Source: Anaerolineaceae bacterium
Lineage (GTDB): Bacteria > Chloroflexota > Anaerolineae > Aggregatilineales > Phototrophicaceae
Assembly (NCBI GenBank): GCA_016124855.1
Contig: WGMX01000035.1
Location: 1 to 64,000 of the forward strand
Length of the DNA: 64,000 nt
Direction of reading: 5' to 3'
The notes under the pieces are model-generated. The model was not told the origin of the DNA. It did not search any database and saw only the letters and a program-made list of their open reading frames with translations. Position 1 is the stretch's first letter. Each line of letters starts with the position of its first letter. This document shows, one piece after another, positions 49,314 to 57,786 of this stretch. A program made the translations under genes and the position numbers.

Positions 49314-50519
49314 ATGAAACTACTTGTCGTTTGTGCATCGCTTGATTTGACACAGCCGTTTAGCGCAACACCCGCATGGTGGCAGCTCTTAAAAGCCTTT
49401 TATGAAATCGGTGTAGAGGTCATCGCCACACCCTATCAAGGGCCAGCGATTGAGTCGCTGTGGTGGCGCGCCGCACCTAATCCAGCACAAAGGCAGGGAG
49501 ATACATTCAAAATGCTGCGGGACACCATGCGGAAATTACCCGTAGGGGCGCAGGGCGGTGCGCCCGCCTCGACAGCATCACAAACCAACGACACCGAATC
49601 GACCTCTGATAAATTAGTGCGTCAAACCGTTCAAACTTTTATCACACCCATTTGGGCGCGTCACCTCGACCGTTTGCTTACACAGCAGCCCGATATTGAC
49701 GCGGTTCTGATCTTGACCGTACCGCTCAATCATTTAGTCGGTGTAGCGGCTGAAATTCAGCGCAAGCACCATAAACCTGTCTTTTACTATGACGGCGACA
49801 TGCCTGCCAGCTTGCCTAGCATGAGCGGTTTTGCCAGCGGCTTCCGCATTTATCAAGGGGCTGATCCGGCTGAATATACGGCTGTGATAAGCAACAGTAA
49901 GGGCGGCGAGGACGCGCTTAAAAAGCTTGGTGCGAGGGCGGTGCATACCGTTTACTACGGGGCTGATCCTGACATCTTCAGTCCAATTGATGTGCCTTCG
50001 CAGGATATCGATGTGCTGTTTTATGGGCATGGACGCGAATACCGTCAGCAGTGGGTTGAGGATATGTTAGCCGAACCGTCACGTCAGATGAGTGAAGCCC
50101 ATTTCGCTGCGCGTGGAACCAAACTTGGCGACTTGGGCAAAACCGAACTCCTGCCTTATTTGAGCTTTAGCAAACTGCGCGAATATGCCAGCCGTTCCAA
50201 AATCAACCTGTGCATTACGCGCCAAGCCCATGCCAGCGTTTATGGTTCGTCGTCATCGCGCCCCTTTGAATTGTCGAGCATGGGCTGCTGTGTCGTATCT
50301 AATCCTTACTTGGGGATTGAAGAATGGTTCGAACCCGGCAAAGAATTATTCGTCGTCAATTCAGGCGAAGAAGCCATTGACCGCTACCTTTATTTGCTCT
50401 CGCACGACAGCGAACGTCAAGCCGTTGGCAAGGCCGCACGAGAGCGAGTGCTGAAAGAACACACCTTCCAGCATCGCGCGCGTCAACTGGTCAGCATCAT
50501 GCAGAGCTATTCATCATGA
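49314..50519 (+). CDS. CgeB-like glycosyltransferase (family 1-like)
   Basis: GT-B-type protein of 401 residues. The N-terminal domain starts KLLVVCASLDLTQPFSATPA. The C-terminal Glyco_trans_1_2/CgeB region contains DVLFYGHGREYRQQWVEDML, SSSSRPFELSSMGCCVVSNP and the typical ending HTFQHRARQLVSIM. It would transfer a sugar from a nucleotide donor; the acceptor is unknown. Residues about 78-88 (VGAQGGAPA) are encoded by a family E palindrome in frame. Its stop overlaps the start of the downstream kinase gene (ATGA), so the two form a coupled pair. Confidence 0.85.
   Translation: MKLLVVCASLDLTQPFSATPAWWQLLKAFYEIGVEVIATPYQGPAIESLWWRAAPNPAQRQGDTFKMLRDTMRKLPVGAQGGAPASTASQTNDTESTSDKLVRQTVQTFITPIWARHLDRLLTQQPDIDAVLILTVPLNHLVGVAAEIQRKHHKPVFYYDGDMPASLPSMSGFASGFRIYQGADPAEYTAVISNSKGGEDALKKLGARAVHTVYYGADPDIFSPIDVPSQDIDVLFYGHGREYRQQWVEDMLAEPSRQMSEAHFAARGTKLGDLGKTELLPYLSFSKLREYASRSKINLCITRQAHASVYGSSSSRPFELSSMGCCVVSNPYLGIEEWFEPGKELFVVNSGEEAIDRYLYLLSHDSERQAVGKAARERVLKEHTFQHRARQLVSIMQSYSS
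49542..49568. repeat. Family E palindrome inside the glycosyltransferase gene
   Basis: GTAGGGGCGCAGGGCGGTGC followed by GCCCGCC; the GGGCGCA/TGCGCCC stem matches the 15695-15717 copy. In frame, coding for a Gly/Ala-rich insertion near residue 80. Confidence 0.8.
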
Positions 50520-51397
50520 GCCAGCGGGAAAGTTGTATCGAGTCCATTTTGCGGGTTTATCCCAATCTCGATATTCAAAGTGCAGCGTTTCGCGTCGGAG
50601 GTCAATACAATGACATCCTAATCGTGAACGACTCGCTCTTATTCCGCTTCCCACGTTTTGCCGAAGCCTTCGCAACGCTTGCCGATGAAACAGCCATTTT
50701 GCAGGCCATTCATAGTAAGCCGCCTCTCCTAACACCCAATCCGATTTACACACATTTCGACACAGAGGATTTTAGGAACTCATTTGTCGGTTATCAGTTG
50801 ATCGCGGGCGAGGCGGTTAATATTTACGGCTTAGAGGCCCGTTATGATGGCTCAACCTGCCAACGTCTAGCCGATCAATTGGCTGATTTCCTCAAAGCGC
50901 TTCATACACTTTCGACCGATCAACTGCCTTTAAAAGTAGTAACGCATGATGCTCATGCCTATTGGTTCGATTTATATCGACGTATCCGTGAAAAATTGTT
51001 CCCTTTGATGAGCTTTGCCGGACGCGAACAGGTTACAAATCACTTTGAGCCGTACTTGGCTGACGATCAGCATTTTGATTACAAGCCTGTTTTACATCAC
51101 GGCGATTTTGGCACAGGCAATATTTTATTCGACGAAGCGACTCAACGCTTCACGGGGGTGATCGATTTTGGTTCGGTAGGTTTAGGCGATGCTGCGGTTG
51201 ATCTATCGGCGGTTTATGGCTGGCGTGGGCGCGGTGAAACCTTTGCCCGTCGCATGTTTAGGCGCTATCCTGAACTCGAAGCGATGCTCCCACGCGCACA
51301 GTTTTATGCAGGTACATTTCTCCTGCAAGAAGCTCTATTTGGTGCGGAAAACAATCAACCCGACCTCATTGAAAGTGGGCTTGAACCGTATATCTAA
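50516..51397 (+). CDS. APH-family phosphotransferase
   Basis: Kinase-fold protein of 293 residues. The N-lobe is FRVGGQYNDILIVNDSLLFR, the catalytic Brenner motif LHHGDFGTGNILF, and the metal-binding segment TGVIDFGSVGLGDAAVDLSA. It phosphorylates a small molecule with ATP or GTP. It begins inside the last codons of the glycosyltransferase gene, which suggests that the two enzymes modify the same molecule by glycosylation and phosphorylation. The C-terminus is short compared with aminoglycoside kinases and ends LESGLEPYI-like. No substrate can be named. Confidence 0.88.
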   Translation: MSQRESCIESILRVYPNLDIQSAAFRVGGQYNDILIVNDSLLFRFPRFAEAFATLADETAILQAIHSKPPLLTPNPIYTHFDTEDFRNSFVGYQLIAGEAVNIYGLEARYDGSTCQRLADQLADFLKALHTLSTDQLPLKVVTHDAHAYWFDLYRRIREKLFPLMSFAGREQVTNHFEPYLADDQHFDYKPVLHHGDFGTGNILFDEATQRFTGVIDFGSVGLGDAAVDLSAVYGWRGRGETFARRMFRRYPELEAMLPRAQFYAGTFLLQEALFGAENNQPDLIESGLEPYI

Positions 51398-51405
51398 AAG
51401 GAATT

Positions 51406-51433
51406 GGGATTAGGCTGAGAACTGCCTAACCCC
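51406..51433. terminator. Hairpin between convergent genes
   Basis: GGGATTAGGC (51406-51415) pairs with GCCTAACCCC (51424-51433) with one mismatch, 8-nt loop. No T-run on either strand, so a weak bidirectional terminator at best. Confidence 0.5.
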
Positions 51434-51442
51434 GTACACGTA

Positions 51443-51907
51443 CTAACCGTTAAAATCGACCTCGCCAAAGGTCGCGATTAAACCGTCGATCAACTGCTGC
51501 TTTTGCTCTGGCGTCAAATTAGCTTCGGGATGCAGTGGCAGATAAAACCATTTGGGCATTTCCCCTTTTTCAATTTGGGTTTCCATTTCATCGGAAAACA
51601 GATGGGTGTTGGTCGAGAAGTTCATCTTACGCCGACCTTCGTTGATGTCATGGTTGACCAACCACGAGACTGGCGCAATGCTCGAATACCACGGATAGCT
51701 CGTTTCATTGCTGTGGCAGTCAAAGCAGGCGGCTTTCGCCAACTTTTCAGTGTCAGCCGAGTCCCAGTTGACGGTGTAGGTTACAGGTGGATTACCGGGC
51801 GGGGCAAAATCAGGAATAATGCTGCCAATGGGAAATATCTGTAAAACGATGAACCCGACAATACCGAGTCCGATAATGCCAAGAATAATGTTACGTCGTC
51901 GTTTCAT
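51443..51907 (-). CDS. Membrane-anchored haem-binding (c-type) domain protein
   Basis: Protein of 154 residues. The N-terminal signal anchor NIILGIIGLGIVGFIVLQIF is followed by a periplasmic domain with one C-x-x-C-H motif, CFDCHSNETSYPW (61-73). It also contains WLVNHDINEGRRKMNFS and the C-terminal MPKWFYLPLHPEANLT, the pattern of the small haem-binding domain family, in which a distal methionine probably serves as sixth ligand. It transfers electrons or senses redox or gas at the outer face of the membrane. No partner oxidoreductase is encoded nearby. Confidence 0.9.
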   Translation of the reverse strand: MKRRRNIILGIIGLGIVGFIVLQIFPIGSIIPDFAPPGNPPVTYTVNWDSADTEKLAKAACFDCHSNETSYPWYSSIAPVSWLVNHDINEGRRKMNFSTNTHLFSDEMETQIEKGEMPKWFYLPLHPEANLTPEQKQQLIDGLIATFGEVDFNG

Positions 51908-52055
51908 AGGGCTTTACCTCGCTACATGGCTTTAATGCTGTATCGTTCTTGAGCCAGCAATTGGATTTAAATGTAACGAGATATTGTGTAGTATTCGGTT
52001 ACGCGAGAGCAACTTCTTAGAATGCTCTCACATAACCGAAATATTTATTTAGTGC

Positions 52056-53132
52056 CTAGCCGCTAACCGGGCCGGGGATACACAAGATTTGCCCCGGTAA
52101 GATCAAGTTCGGGTTAGTGATCTTATTGGCATTCACAATGGCTTGAATAGTTGTTTTGTATTGTTCCGCGATCTTACGGAGAGTCTCGCCCCGTAAAACG
52201 GTATGTTGGGCGACACAGGTTGATACATCAGTGGATGCAGCTGTCGCAGCAGGTGCAACCGTAGCAGCCGGAACCTCGGTGGCCGTTATTGAGGCACTTC
52301 CCGGTTCTTCACCATAAGCGCGGGGTGGCGTTATCAACTGTTCGCCCCAACCGTTGGCAACCGCAATTCGATTCAGTGTGGTTTGGATTTGTAAGCCCCG
52401 CTGGTATTCATTTTGGCTAATGTCACGCAAGTCTTTGACGGATATAGCCCCATCTGAGGCAATTTGAATATCCACTGTTTGGTTTGCTAGCAGCGCAACC
52501 TGATCTTTCCCTACGCGTTGGATGATGTTGCCGCGATGAATAGTACAAACCGAAGGCGTAATCGTTAACAGTGTGCCGGGACTGAACTCGGTATCCACGC
52601 CGTTGAACATGAAGTTGACGGTAATATTGCCGGGAGTCTGGATAGTCAGTGTGGGTTCAGCCTCGTAACAACCTTTGTTGCCGGCGTTGGGTAAGAAGTA
52701 GAACGATTGGAAAGGGCTTTGTTTCGTGCTGTCGACCGGAACTTCGTTGGTCAGCTTAGCATCTCCCATCAGCATGAAGAGTACAGCTTGACCGGGCAGC
52801 GTATTGGGTACGTTGGCTTGAATGTTGAGGAGCGCTACACCAAAAGAATTATCGGCAAGGTTCAAAGGTTGTGGATGGATTTCGCGCAGTTTAAATAGTT
52901 CGGAACGATCACCGGGATTGACAAAAAAGTTTGCCGGACGTGGGTTATCGAAGGTTACACTGTCAACCATTTTAGCGCCATAACAGGCCGCGTTACGGTT
53001 CATCGGAGTACACAAATCAGAAACCGATTTCAATGCTGTTTCAACCCCATTGGGGCAATCCGCAGCTTGTGCATGTACGATAGCAACCATACACAACAAA
53101 CTAAATGCGGTGAGGAAAATTCGCTTCCACAT
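52056..53132 (-). CDS. Secreted protein with C-terminal LysM domain
   Basis: Protein of 358 residues. The signal peptide [20 protein letters not shown] is cleaved near AQAADC. A beta-rich unknown region (about 25-260) follows, then an Ala/Thr/Val-rich linker and a single LysM domain (about 303-350) with [20 protein letters not shown] and [13 protein letters not shown]. LysM binds peptidoglycan or other N-acetylglucosamine polymers. GGGGGTG precedes the ATG at 53132. The middle region resembles proteins that measure cell-envelope components, but no named family is recognised. Confidence 0.88.
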   Translation of the reverse strand: MWKRIFLTAFSLLCMVAIVHAQAADCPNGVETALKSVSDLCTPMNRNAACYGAKMVDSVTFDNPRPANFFVNPGDRSELFKLREIHPQPLNLADNSFGVALLNIQANVPNTLPGQAVLFMLMGDAKLTNEVPVDSTKQSPFQSFYFLPNAGNKGCYEAEPTLTIQTPGNITVNFMFNGVDTEFSPGTLLTITPSVCTIHRGNIIQRVGKDQVALLANQTVDIQIASDGAISVKDLRDISQNEYQRGLQIQTTLNRIAVANGWGEQLITPPRAYGEEPGSASITATEVPAATVAPAATAASTDVSTCVAQHTVLRGETLRKIAEQYKTTIQAIVNANKITNPNLILPGQILCIPGPVSG

Positions 53133-53212
53133 GGTGCACCCCCTAAAGCGATACGTTACAAATTCCACTATAGTTCCATAATATGTGAAATTTGCTGTCA
53201 GCGCTAATCGCC

Positions 53213-53644
53213 TTATGCTGGACGTATCACCTGTAAACCCAACGCCACCGCCGTGCCGATACCCACACACCACGGCACGATGCCCAACGACATTCCAAGC
53301 ACAAGTGAACGCGGCTTAACACCTAACGATAGGCCGATTAAAGCACCGATTTGTGCGCCGATTGTCACTGGAGCCAACAGCGACAAACCGATTAAGCCAT
53401 AACGATCCCATACGCGCCAGATGAGTTTGTTAGGGTCATGCGTCGTATTGATATTGAAGCGCTTGGTTACTCGCTCTCGCAGCGGTGCGCCGATCAGTAC
53501 GACCACAAGAACACCTGCGGCATAACTGACACCGGCGGTGACTGCCGCAATCCCTATCGGCAATTGTAAAGCTGCCCCTGCTGGAATAGCTGCGATGAAG
53601 TAGAAGAAGGCGAGACTAAAAGTACTCATGACGGCTGGTAGCAT
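53213..53644 (-). CDS. Small multidrug-export (Sm_multidrug_ex) family membrane protein
   Basis: Protein of 143 residues with about four TM helices ([80 protein letters not shown]). A conserved cytoplasmic segment carries [14 protein letters not shown]. The family name is historical and transport is not demonstrated for most members. AAAGGA precedes the ATG. It is divergent from the ABC transporter operon. Confidence 0.85.
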   Translation of the reverse strand: MLPAVMSTFSLAFFYFIAAIPAGAALQLPIGIAAVTAGVSYAAGVLVVVLIGAPLRERVTKRFNINTTHDPNKLIWRVWDRYGLIGLSLLAPVTIGAQIGALIGLSLGVKPRSLVLGMSLGIVPWCVGIGTAVALGLQVIRPA

Positions 53645-53740
53645 GATAGGTCCTTTAATTTAATCTGGCAAGCGTATCGGTTAACCCCAAAAATTTGAAG
53701 ATTGAAACGGAGTTCCAATCAACATTTATGAAAATTGTGA

Positions 53741-53787
53741 TTGACAGGTTAAAATAGGTCGTTATACGATATGTCGTATCGCGACAT
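53741..53787 (+). promoter_or_regulatory. Promoter with two inverted repeats, candidate PadR operators
   Basis: TTGACA at 53741-53746, a 16-bp spacer, and TATACG at 53763-53768. IR1 ATACGA-TATG-TCGTAT (53764-53779) covers the -10 box. IR2 ATGTCG-TATCG-CGACAT (53771-53787) covers the start point and fits the ATGT-N8/9-ACAT style of PadR sites. Confidence 0.72.
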
Positions 53788-53818
53788 GTAGATAAGCGGC
53801 ATATAAAAGGGGATGTTT

Positions 53819-54748
53819 ATGCAGGATACAACAACTGCGATACATGTGAGCGGACTGTATAAGCAGTTTGGACGCGGCAAACAGCAAGTAAAAGCTGTAC
53901 AAAATCTCGATTTTGAAGTCAAAGCGGGAGAAGTGTATGGCTTCTTAGGGCCGAACGGCGCAGGCAAAACCACAACCATTCGGATGCTGCTGGATCTAAT
54001 TCGCCCGACCAGCGGCACGGCGATGCTCTTTGGCGAATCTGTGCAGCGTAATCCAGACATCTTGAAGCGTGTCGGGGCATTGGTTGAAGGAGCAACTTTT
54101 TATCCCTATCTGACTGGACGTAAAAATCTGGAAGTGTTAGCCCGAAGTGGCGGTTACTATGATCCCAAACGTATTCAGTCGCTCATTGAACAAGTCGGCA
54201 TGACTGATCATGCATACAGGCGGACAAAAGGATATTCAACCGGAATGAAGCAGCGTATGGGATTAGCTGCCACGCTGCTCGGTAATCCCGATTTAATCAT
54301 TCTTGATGAACCGACCAATGGCCTTGATCCGGCGGGCATTCAAGAGATGCGAACCTTCATCCGCGAGTTGGCGGATAAGCAGGGCAAAACCGTTTTCTTG
54401 TCCAGCCACATGTTGAATGAAATCGAGCAGGTTTGCGACCGCGTTGCAATTATTAATCGGGGCAAACTTGTGCGCGAAGGCACAGTCAGTGATTTGCTGA
54501 GTGAACAAGCGCAATTGGTTGTCGAAGCCTCCCCGTTAGATAAAGCGCAGGCAATTCTCAGCCCACATTGGGCGCTGCATAGCAATGGAGGTGTTCATAT
54601 CACCGTCGAGGCTCAGCGCGAGGATATACCAACCATCATCCGCAAGCTGGTAGAAAACGACATTAAGGTTTATGAAGTCGCCTCGCAGCGGCAAACACTC
54701 GAAGAATATTTCTTGGCGGTCACACAAGGGGAGGACAATAATGGTTGA
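53819..54748 (+). CDS. ABC transporter ATP-binding protein
   Basis: ATPase of 309 residues of the DrrA/CcmA type. Walker A is GPNGAGKTT (about 47-55), the signature region is YSTGMKQRMGLAATL, Walker B is LIILDEPTNGLDP with the catalytic glutamate, and the H-loop is LSSHML. The C-terminal 90 residues are the usual regulatory extension. The ATG at 53819 has AAAAGGGG 6 bp upstream; an ATG at 53813 touches that site. It forms an exporter with the permease gene that overlaps its end and is under probable PadR control. Confidence 0.93.
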   Translation: MQDTTTAIHVSGLYKQFGRGKQQVKAVQNLDFEVKAGEVYGFLGPNGAGKTTTIRMLLDLIRPTSGTAMLFGESVQRNPDILKRVGALVEGATFYPYLTGRKNLEVLARSGGYYDPKRIQSLIEQVGMTDHAYRRTKGYSTGMKQRMGLAATLLGNPDLIILDEPTNGLDPAGIQEMRTFIRELADKQGKTVFLSSHMLNEIEQVCDRVAIINRGKLVREGTVSDLLSEQAQLVVEASPLDKAQAILSPHWALHSNGGVHITVEAQREDIPTIIRKLVENDIKVYEVASQRQTLEEYFLAVTQGEDNNG

Positions 54749-55616
54749 GTTATTTCGTGCCGAGTGGATGAAAATCAACGGCAACCGCTATATGACGAGT
54801 TTTACAGTATGGCTCTTTCCGGTTGGTGCAATAACCTTCCTTTTGCTGGCATTAATTCCGGCGCTTGGATCAGACATATTTCGTACACAGGTTAACGCCG
54901 CACCGCCGACATGGACAATACAAACCTTATTACCGTGGACATTCATCAATTCGATTATCACGCGCCTCATCTTAGTGGGTTTCACAGCAGATGTGTTTGC
55001 AGGCGAATATCAACGAGGCATGTGGAAGAATTTGCTGCCGCGCCGCCGTCGCGCCACCTATATTCTCATGAAGTTTTTCACCGTGACGTTGATGCTGTTG
55101 ATTGCGTTTCTATCAACTTGTTTGCTGTCGGGAGTGATCAGCGGCTTGGTCGTGCGTGTTACGGGAGCGCCTTATAACTTGGCAGGGCCGAACGAAACCT
55201 TAAGCCGCTTCGTTGATATTTTTGCCTTGCAGGCTTTTGTGGCGATTGTTTCGGCCTTAATTGCAGCCAGCTTTGGAGCCTTAGGTGGTATTCTCACACG
55301 TTCCATATTGGGTGCAGTCGGTTTCGGTGCGGTGTGTACGGTTGGTGAGCAAGCGATTCTGGTAATATTGTTATTAGTCGGCAACGCTCTTAACGCGCCG
55401 GGCATCGTCAAGCTTTACCAGTATACACCAGGGTATAATCTGTCTAATATCAGTTCGTGGGCTACCAACGGCATGGCGTTTACATTCACCGGCACGATGA
55501 GTCAGTATATCGACACCATGAGCGCTGGTGCATCATTCGTGATATTAGTTTTATGGGTCGTCGGACTCATCGGCTTGACCGTATGGCTGTTCAGGCGGCA
55601 AGATATTGTGAGTTGA
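54741..55616 (+). CDS. ABC-2 type transporter permease
   Basis: Membrane protein of 291 residues with six TM helices. The N-terminus ELFRAEWMKINGNRYMTSFT and the helix SFTVWLFPVGAITFLLLALI are typical of ABC-2 permeases. The cytoplasmic segment GEYQRGMWKNLLPRRRRATY is the family hallmark. The last helix ends WLFRRQDIVS. It is translated from an ATG within the end of the ATPase gene (8-bp overlap, GGGGAGG upstream). The substrate is unknown; drugs, lipids or peptides are typical. Confidence 0.92.
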   Translation: MVELFRAEWMKINGNRYMTSFTVWLFPVGAITFLLLALIPALGSDIFRTQVNAAPPTWTIQTLLPWTFINSIITRLILVGFTADVFAGEYQRGMWKNLLPRRRRATYILMKFFTVTLMLLIAFLSTCLLSGVISGLVVRVTGAPYNLAGPNETLSRFVDIFALQAFVAIVSALIAASFGALGGILTRSILGAVGFGAVCTVGEQAILVILLLVGNALNAPGIVKLYQYTPGYNLSNISSWATNGMAFTFTGTMSQYIDTMSAGASFVILVLWVVGLIGLTVWLFRRQDIVS

Positions 55617-55624
55617 AATCAATC

Positions 55625-55981
55625 ATGACCGATAAACAAAGTACCAAACAGGATGGCCTTCCCTTAACGGAGGCCACCTTCTTCATCCTTCTCAGTATCG
55701 CCCAAAAGCCGAAACATGGTTACGCCATCATGAAGGATGTCGAAAGTCTCAGCGATGGGCGGATCAAGTTCAGCACCGGAACACTCTATGGGGCAATCAG
55801 CCGATTACTCGAACAAGAGTGGATTGAACAGGTTGAGAACGACCAACCGCCGGATACAGGCCGACCGCGTAAAGATTACGTGCTAACAAATCGTGGACGA
55901 AGCATTTTAAATGCCGAGGTCGGACGCTTGGAAAGTGTACTGGCTTCCGCAAGGCTGCGCTTCGGGGAGGAAAACGGATGA
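55625..55981 (+). CDS. PadR family transcriptional regulator
   Basis: Regulator of 118 residues. The winged helix-turn-helix is LTEATFFILLSIAQKPKHGY and IKFSTGTLYGAISRLLEQEW, and a short C-terminal helix (AEVGRLESVLASARLRF) mediates dimerisation. PadR proteins repress transporter or detoxification genes and are released by small hydrophobic ligands. It is encoded 8 bp after the permease gene and overlaps the next gene by ATGA. Its likely operators lie at the operon promoter (53764-53787), so it should repress its own operon. Confidence 0.94.
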   Translation: MTDKQSTKQDGLPLTEATFFILLSIAQKPKHGYAIMKDVESLSDGRIKFSTGTLYGAISRLLEQEWIEQVENDQPPDTGRPRKDYVLTNRGRSILNAEVGRLESVLASARLRFGEENG

Positions 55982-56634
55982 GGGTCGAGAGTTTTCAGAT
56001 CAACACCCAAAGAACCAAAGGCAAACCTCAACCATCCAGATGGATTGATCTGCTGGTTCGGTACTATGCGATAGCCTTGAAACTCTATCCTCAGTCTTTT
56101 AAGGCTGCCTTCGCTGACGAAATGGTGTGCGTCTTTGCCATGACACTTCGTGAAGCAAGCAGCGTTTGGATGATTATCCAGATTATTTGTCGTGAAGTAT
56201 TGGAGTTTCCCATGAACCTCTTTCGTCAACATGCACCACATCTCTATGAACCACGCAATATATGGCGGACTCGGCAGGTGACTCGTTGGAGCAGCCTGAT
56301 TCTTAGCCTCTTTATGGTTCGCGGTATGTTTTTCCTTTTTAGTGAGCGGGACTTTGCACCGGAAGGTTTGGTTTTCTTTACGCTTGTCAGCCTCACCTTA
56401 CTGAGTATGTTGTTGTCGTGGCGCTGGGAACGGATGGGTGGATTATTGACGATGGGCTGCGGTGTCGCTTTGGCGTTCTTCCTAATCTTCTACATCGCCT
56501 ATTTCCGTCCTGTGGAAGTCAGTTTTATTGGTCTAACCTTAATTGGCATCCTCTGGGCGCTGCCCTTTTTCACCTTTGGTGTTCTGTTTTATAAACTCAG
56601 TTACCAACCCCCGCCGCAGAAAATCGAGGCGTAA
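55978..56634 (+). CDS. Membrane protein with permease-prefix-like N-terminus
   Basis: Protein of 218 residues. The cytoplasmic helix (IALKLYPQSFKAAFADEMVC, then VFAMTLREASSVWMIIQIIC) recalls the prefix domain found before FtsX-type permeases in PadR-linked operons. A basic linker and four TM helices follow (SLILSLFMVRGMFFLF, VFFTLVSLTLLSMLLSW, LLTMGCGVALAFFLIFYIAY, LTLIGILWALPFFTFGVLFY). It is co-translated with PadR. It may connect the transporter to the membrane or to PadR; unproven. A broken paralogue follows. Confidence 0.82.
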   Translation: MRVESFQINTQRTKGKPQPSRWIDLLVRYYAIALKLYPQSFKAAFADEMVCVFAMTLREASSVWMIIQIICREVLEFPMNLFRQHAPHLYEPRNIWRTRQVTRWSSLILSLFMVRGMFFLFSERDFAPEGLVFFTLVSLTLLSMLLSWRWERMGGLLTMGCGVALAFFLIFYIAYFRPVEVSFIGLTLIGILWALPFFTFGVLFYKLSYQPPPQKIEA

Positions 56635-56638
56635 TCGT

Positions 56639-57303
56639 ATGCCAACGACAATTCAGATATCCGCTCAACCTAAAGCACAGCCTTCGTTTTTAGCTGTTGT
56701 GCTTTACCTTTATGCGCTCGCCCTCAAGCTCTATCCGTCAGCCTTTCGTTTAGCCTTCGCTGATGAAATGCTCAACGTATTTGAGATGTCCCTTCGCGAT
56801 ACATCGGGACGTTTCGCCCTGCTTAAAGTTGTTTGGCGCGAGTTGTATGATCTTCTTTCAATCTCGTCAGCTCACGCATACCCCATATCCCACCTCCTAA
56901 TCCCAAGCATATTTGGCGCGCACGTCAGGTCGCTCGTTGGAGCAGTTTAATCCTCGGCGTATTTATGCTGTATGGTGTCTATAATACACTTCTAACTCCT
57001 AACCCGTTCGCTGCGGATATATTCCGCTTAAACATATTTTTCATACTGGTTTCAGTTAATTCCCTCAGCATGATACTGGCATGGCGTTGGGAACGCTCTG
57101 CCGGACAGACAATGATCATCTGTGGTATTGCACTTGGCTGCTTTTTAATCTTCTATATCGGCTCGTTCCATCCCGTGCAAATCAGTAGCATGGGACTTCT
57201 AATTGTTGGCATACTCTGGGGGCTAACTTTTGTCCTTTTGGGGATCATGTTCTGTTACCTCAGTCTATATCCGCACCATCTGTTCAAGATGACCGAAAAG
57301 TAG
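56639..57303 (+). pseudogene. Frameshifted paralogue of the preceding membrane protein
   Basis: The first part (ATG 56639) gives VLYLYALALKLYPSAFRLAF and ADEMLNVFEMSLRDTSGRFA, parallel to the upstream protein, but the frame ends at 56950. In the next frame, from about 56884, the sequence continues as PNPKHIWRARQVARWSSLIL and on to the C-terminus at 57303, matching RNIWRTRQVTRWSSLIL of the paralogue. The frame change falls near 56876-56886, around ACGCATACCCCAT. A single-base deletion or two-base insertion there would explain it. It is either a true pseudogene or a sequencing or assembly error in the C-run. Confidence 0.8.
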
Positions 57304-57786
57304 ATACCGTCTTGAAAGTCAAGGAAGATCACCACAGTTACCGTATTCGGATTTCGATCTGATTCTCGACATCGGATTTTCAGCCTTTCCTGTACCTCAG
57401 ACCAATCTAAAACATCAGACTTTCGCCTGATGTGAAGAATGTCCTTCGTGGTTATCCTCAATACTAAACAAATAGAATGTCTGCAACGTAATAATCAATG
57501 AGGCTAGAAAAGATGTGCTTGACGCACATGATATGATCTGCTATGATCTTCTGTGAACCCTCAATAACTTGGTAGACCAGTCGCTTTATGATTTAGTGTT
57601 AAGACAACTGTAGTCCACCTCGCATTGACATACAGACGAAAGGCTGGTTAGATTGATGATTGTGACGTTTCCCGGTTAAACCCATAAATTCTGGTTCTTC
57701 CCGTCGTCCAAATCTTTTCAAGTGAAGACCGAAACAACTCTGGGCGTGTATACGCCGAGGGTTTCTAGCTGTCTGTGGAGGGTGCA
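57304..57786. other. Spacer and long leader before the ABC exporter pair
   Basis: No gene seen. The part after 57554 would be a leader of about 230 nt. It holds a short GGCGT/ACGCC hairpin near 57743-57757 and a second possible promoter (TTGACA 57625-57630, N17, TTAGAT). No known riboswitch motif recognised. Confidence 0.55.
57519..57547 (+). promoter_or_regulatory. Promoter of the heterodimeric exporter operon
   Basis: TTGACG at 57519-57524, 17-bp spacer, TATGAT at 57542-57547 (each one mismatch from consensus). Confidence 0.7.
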
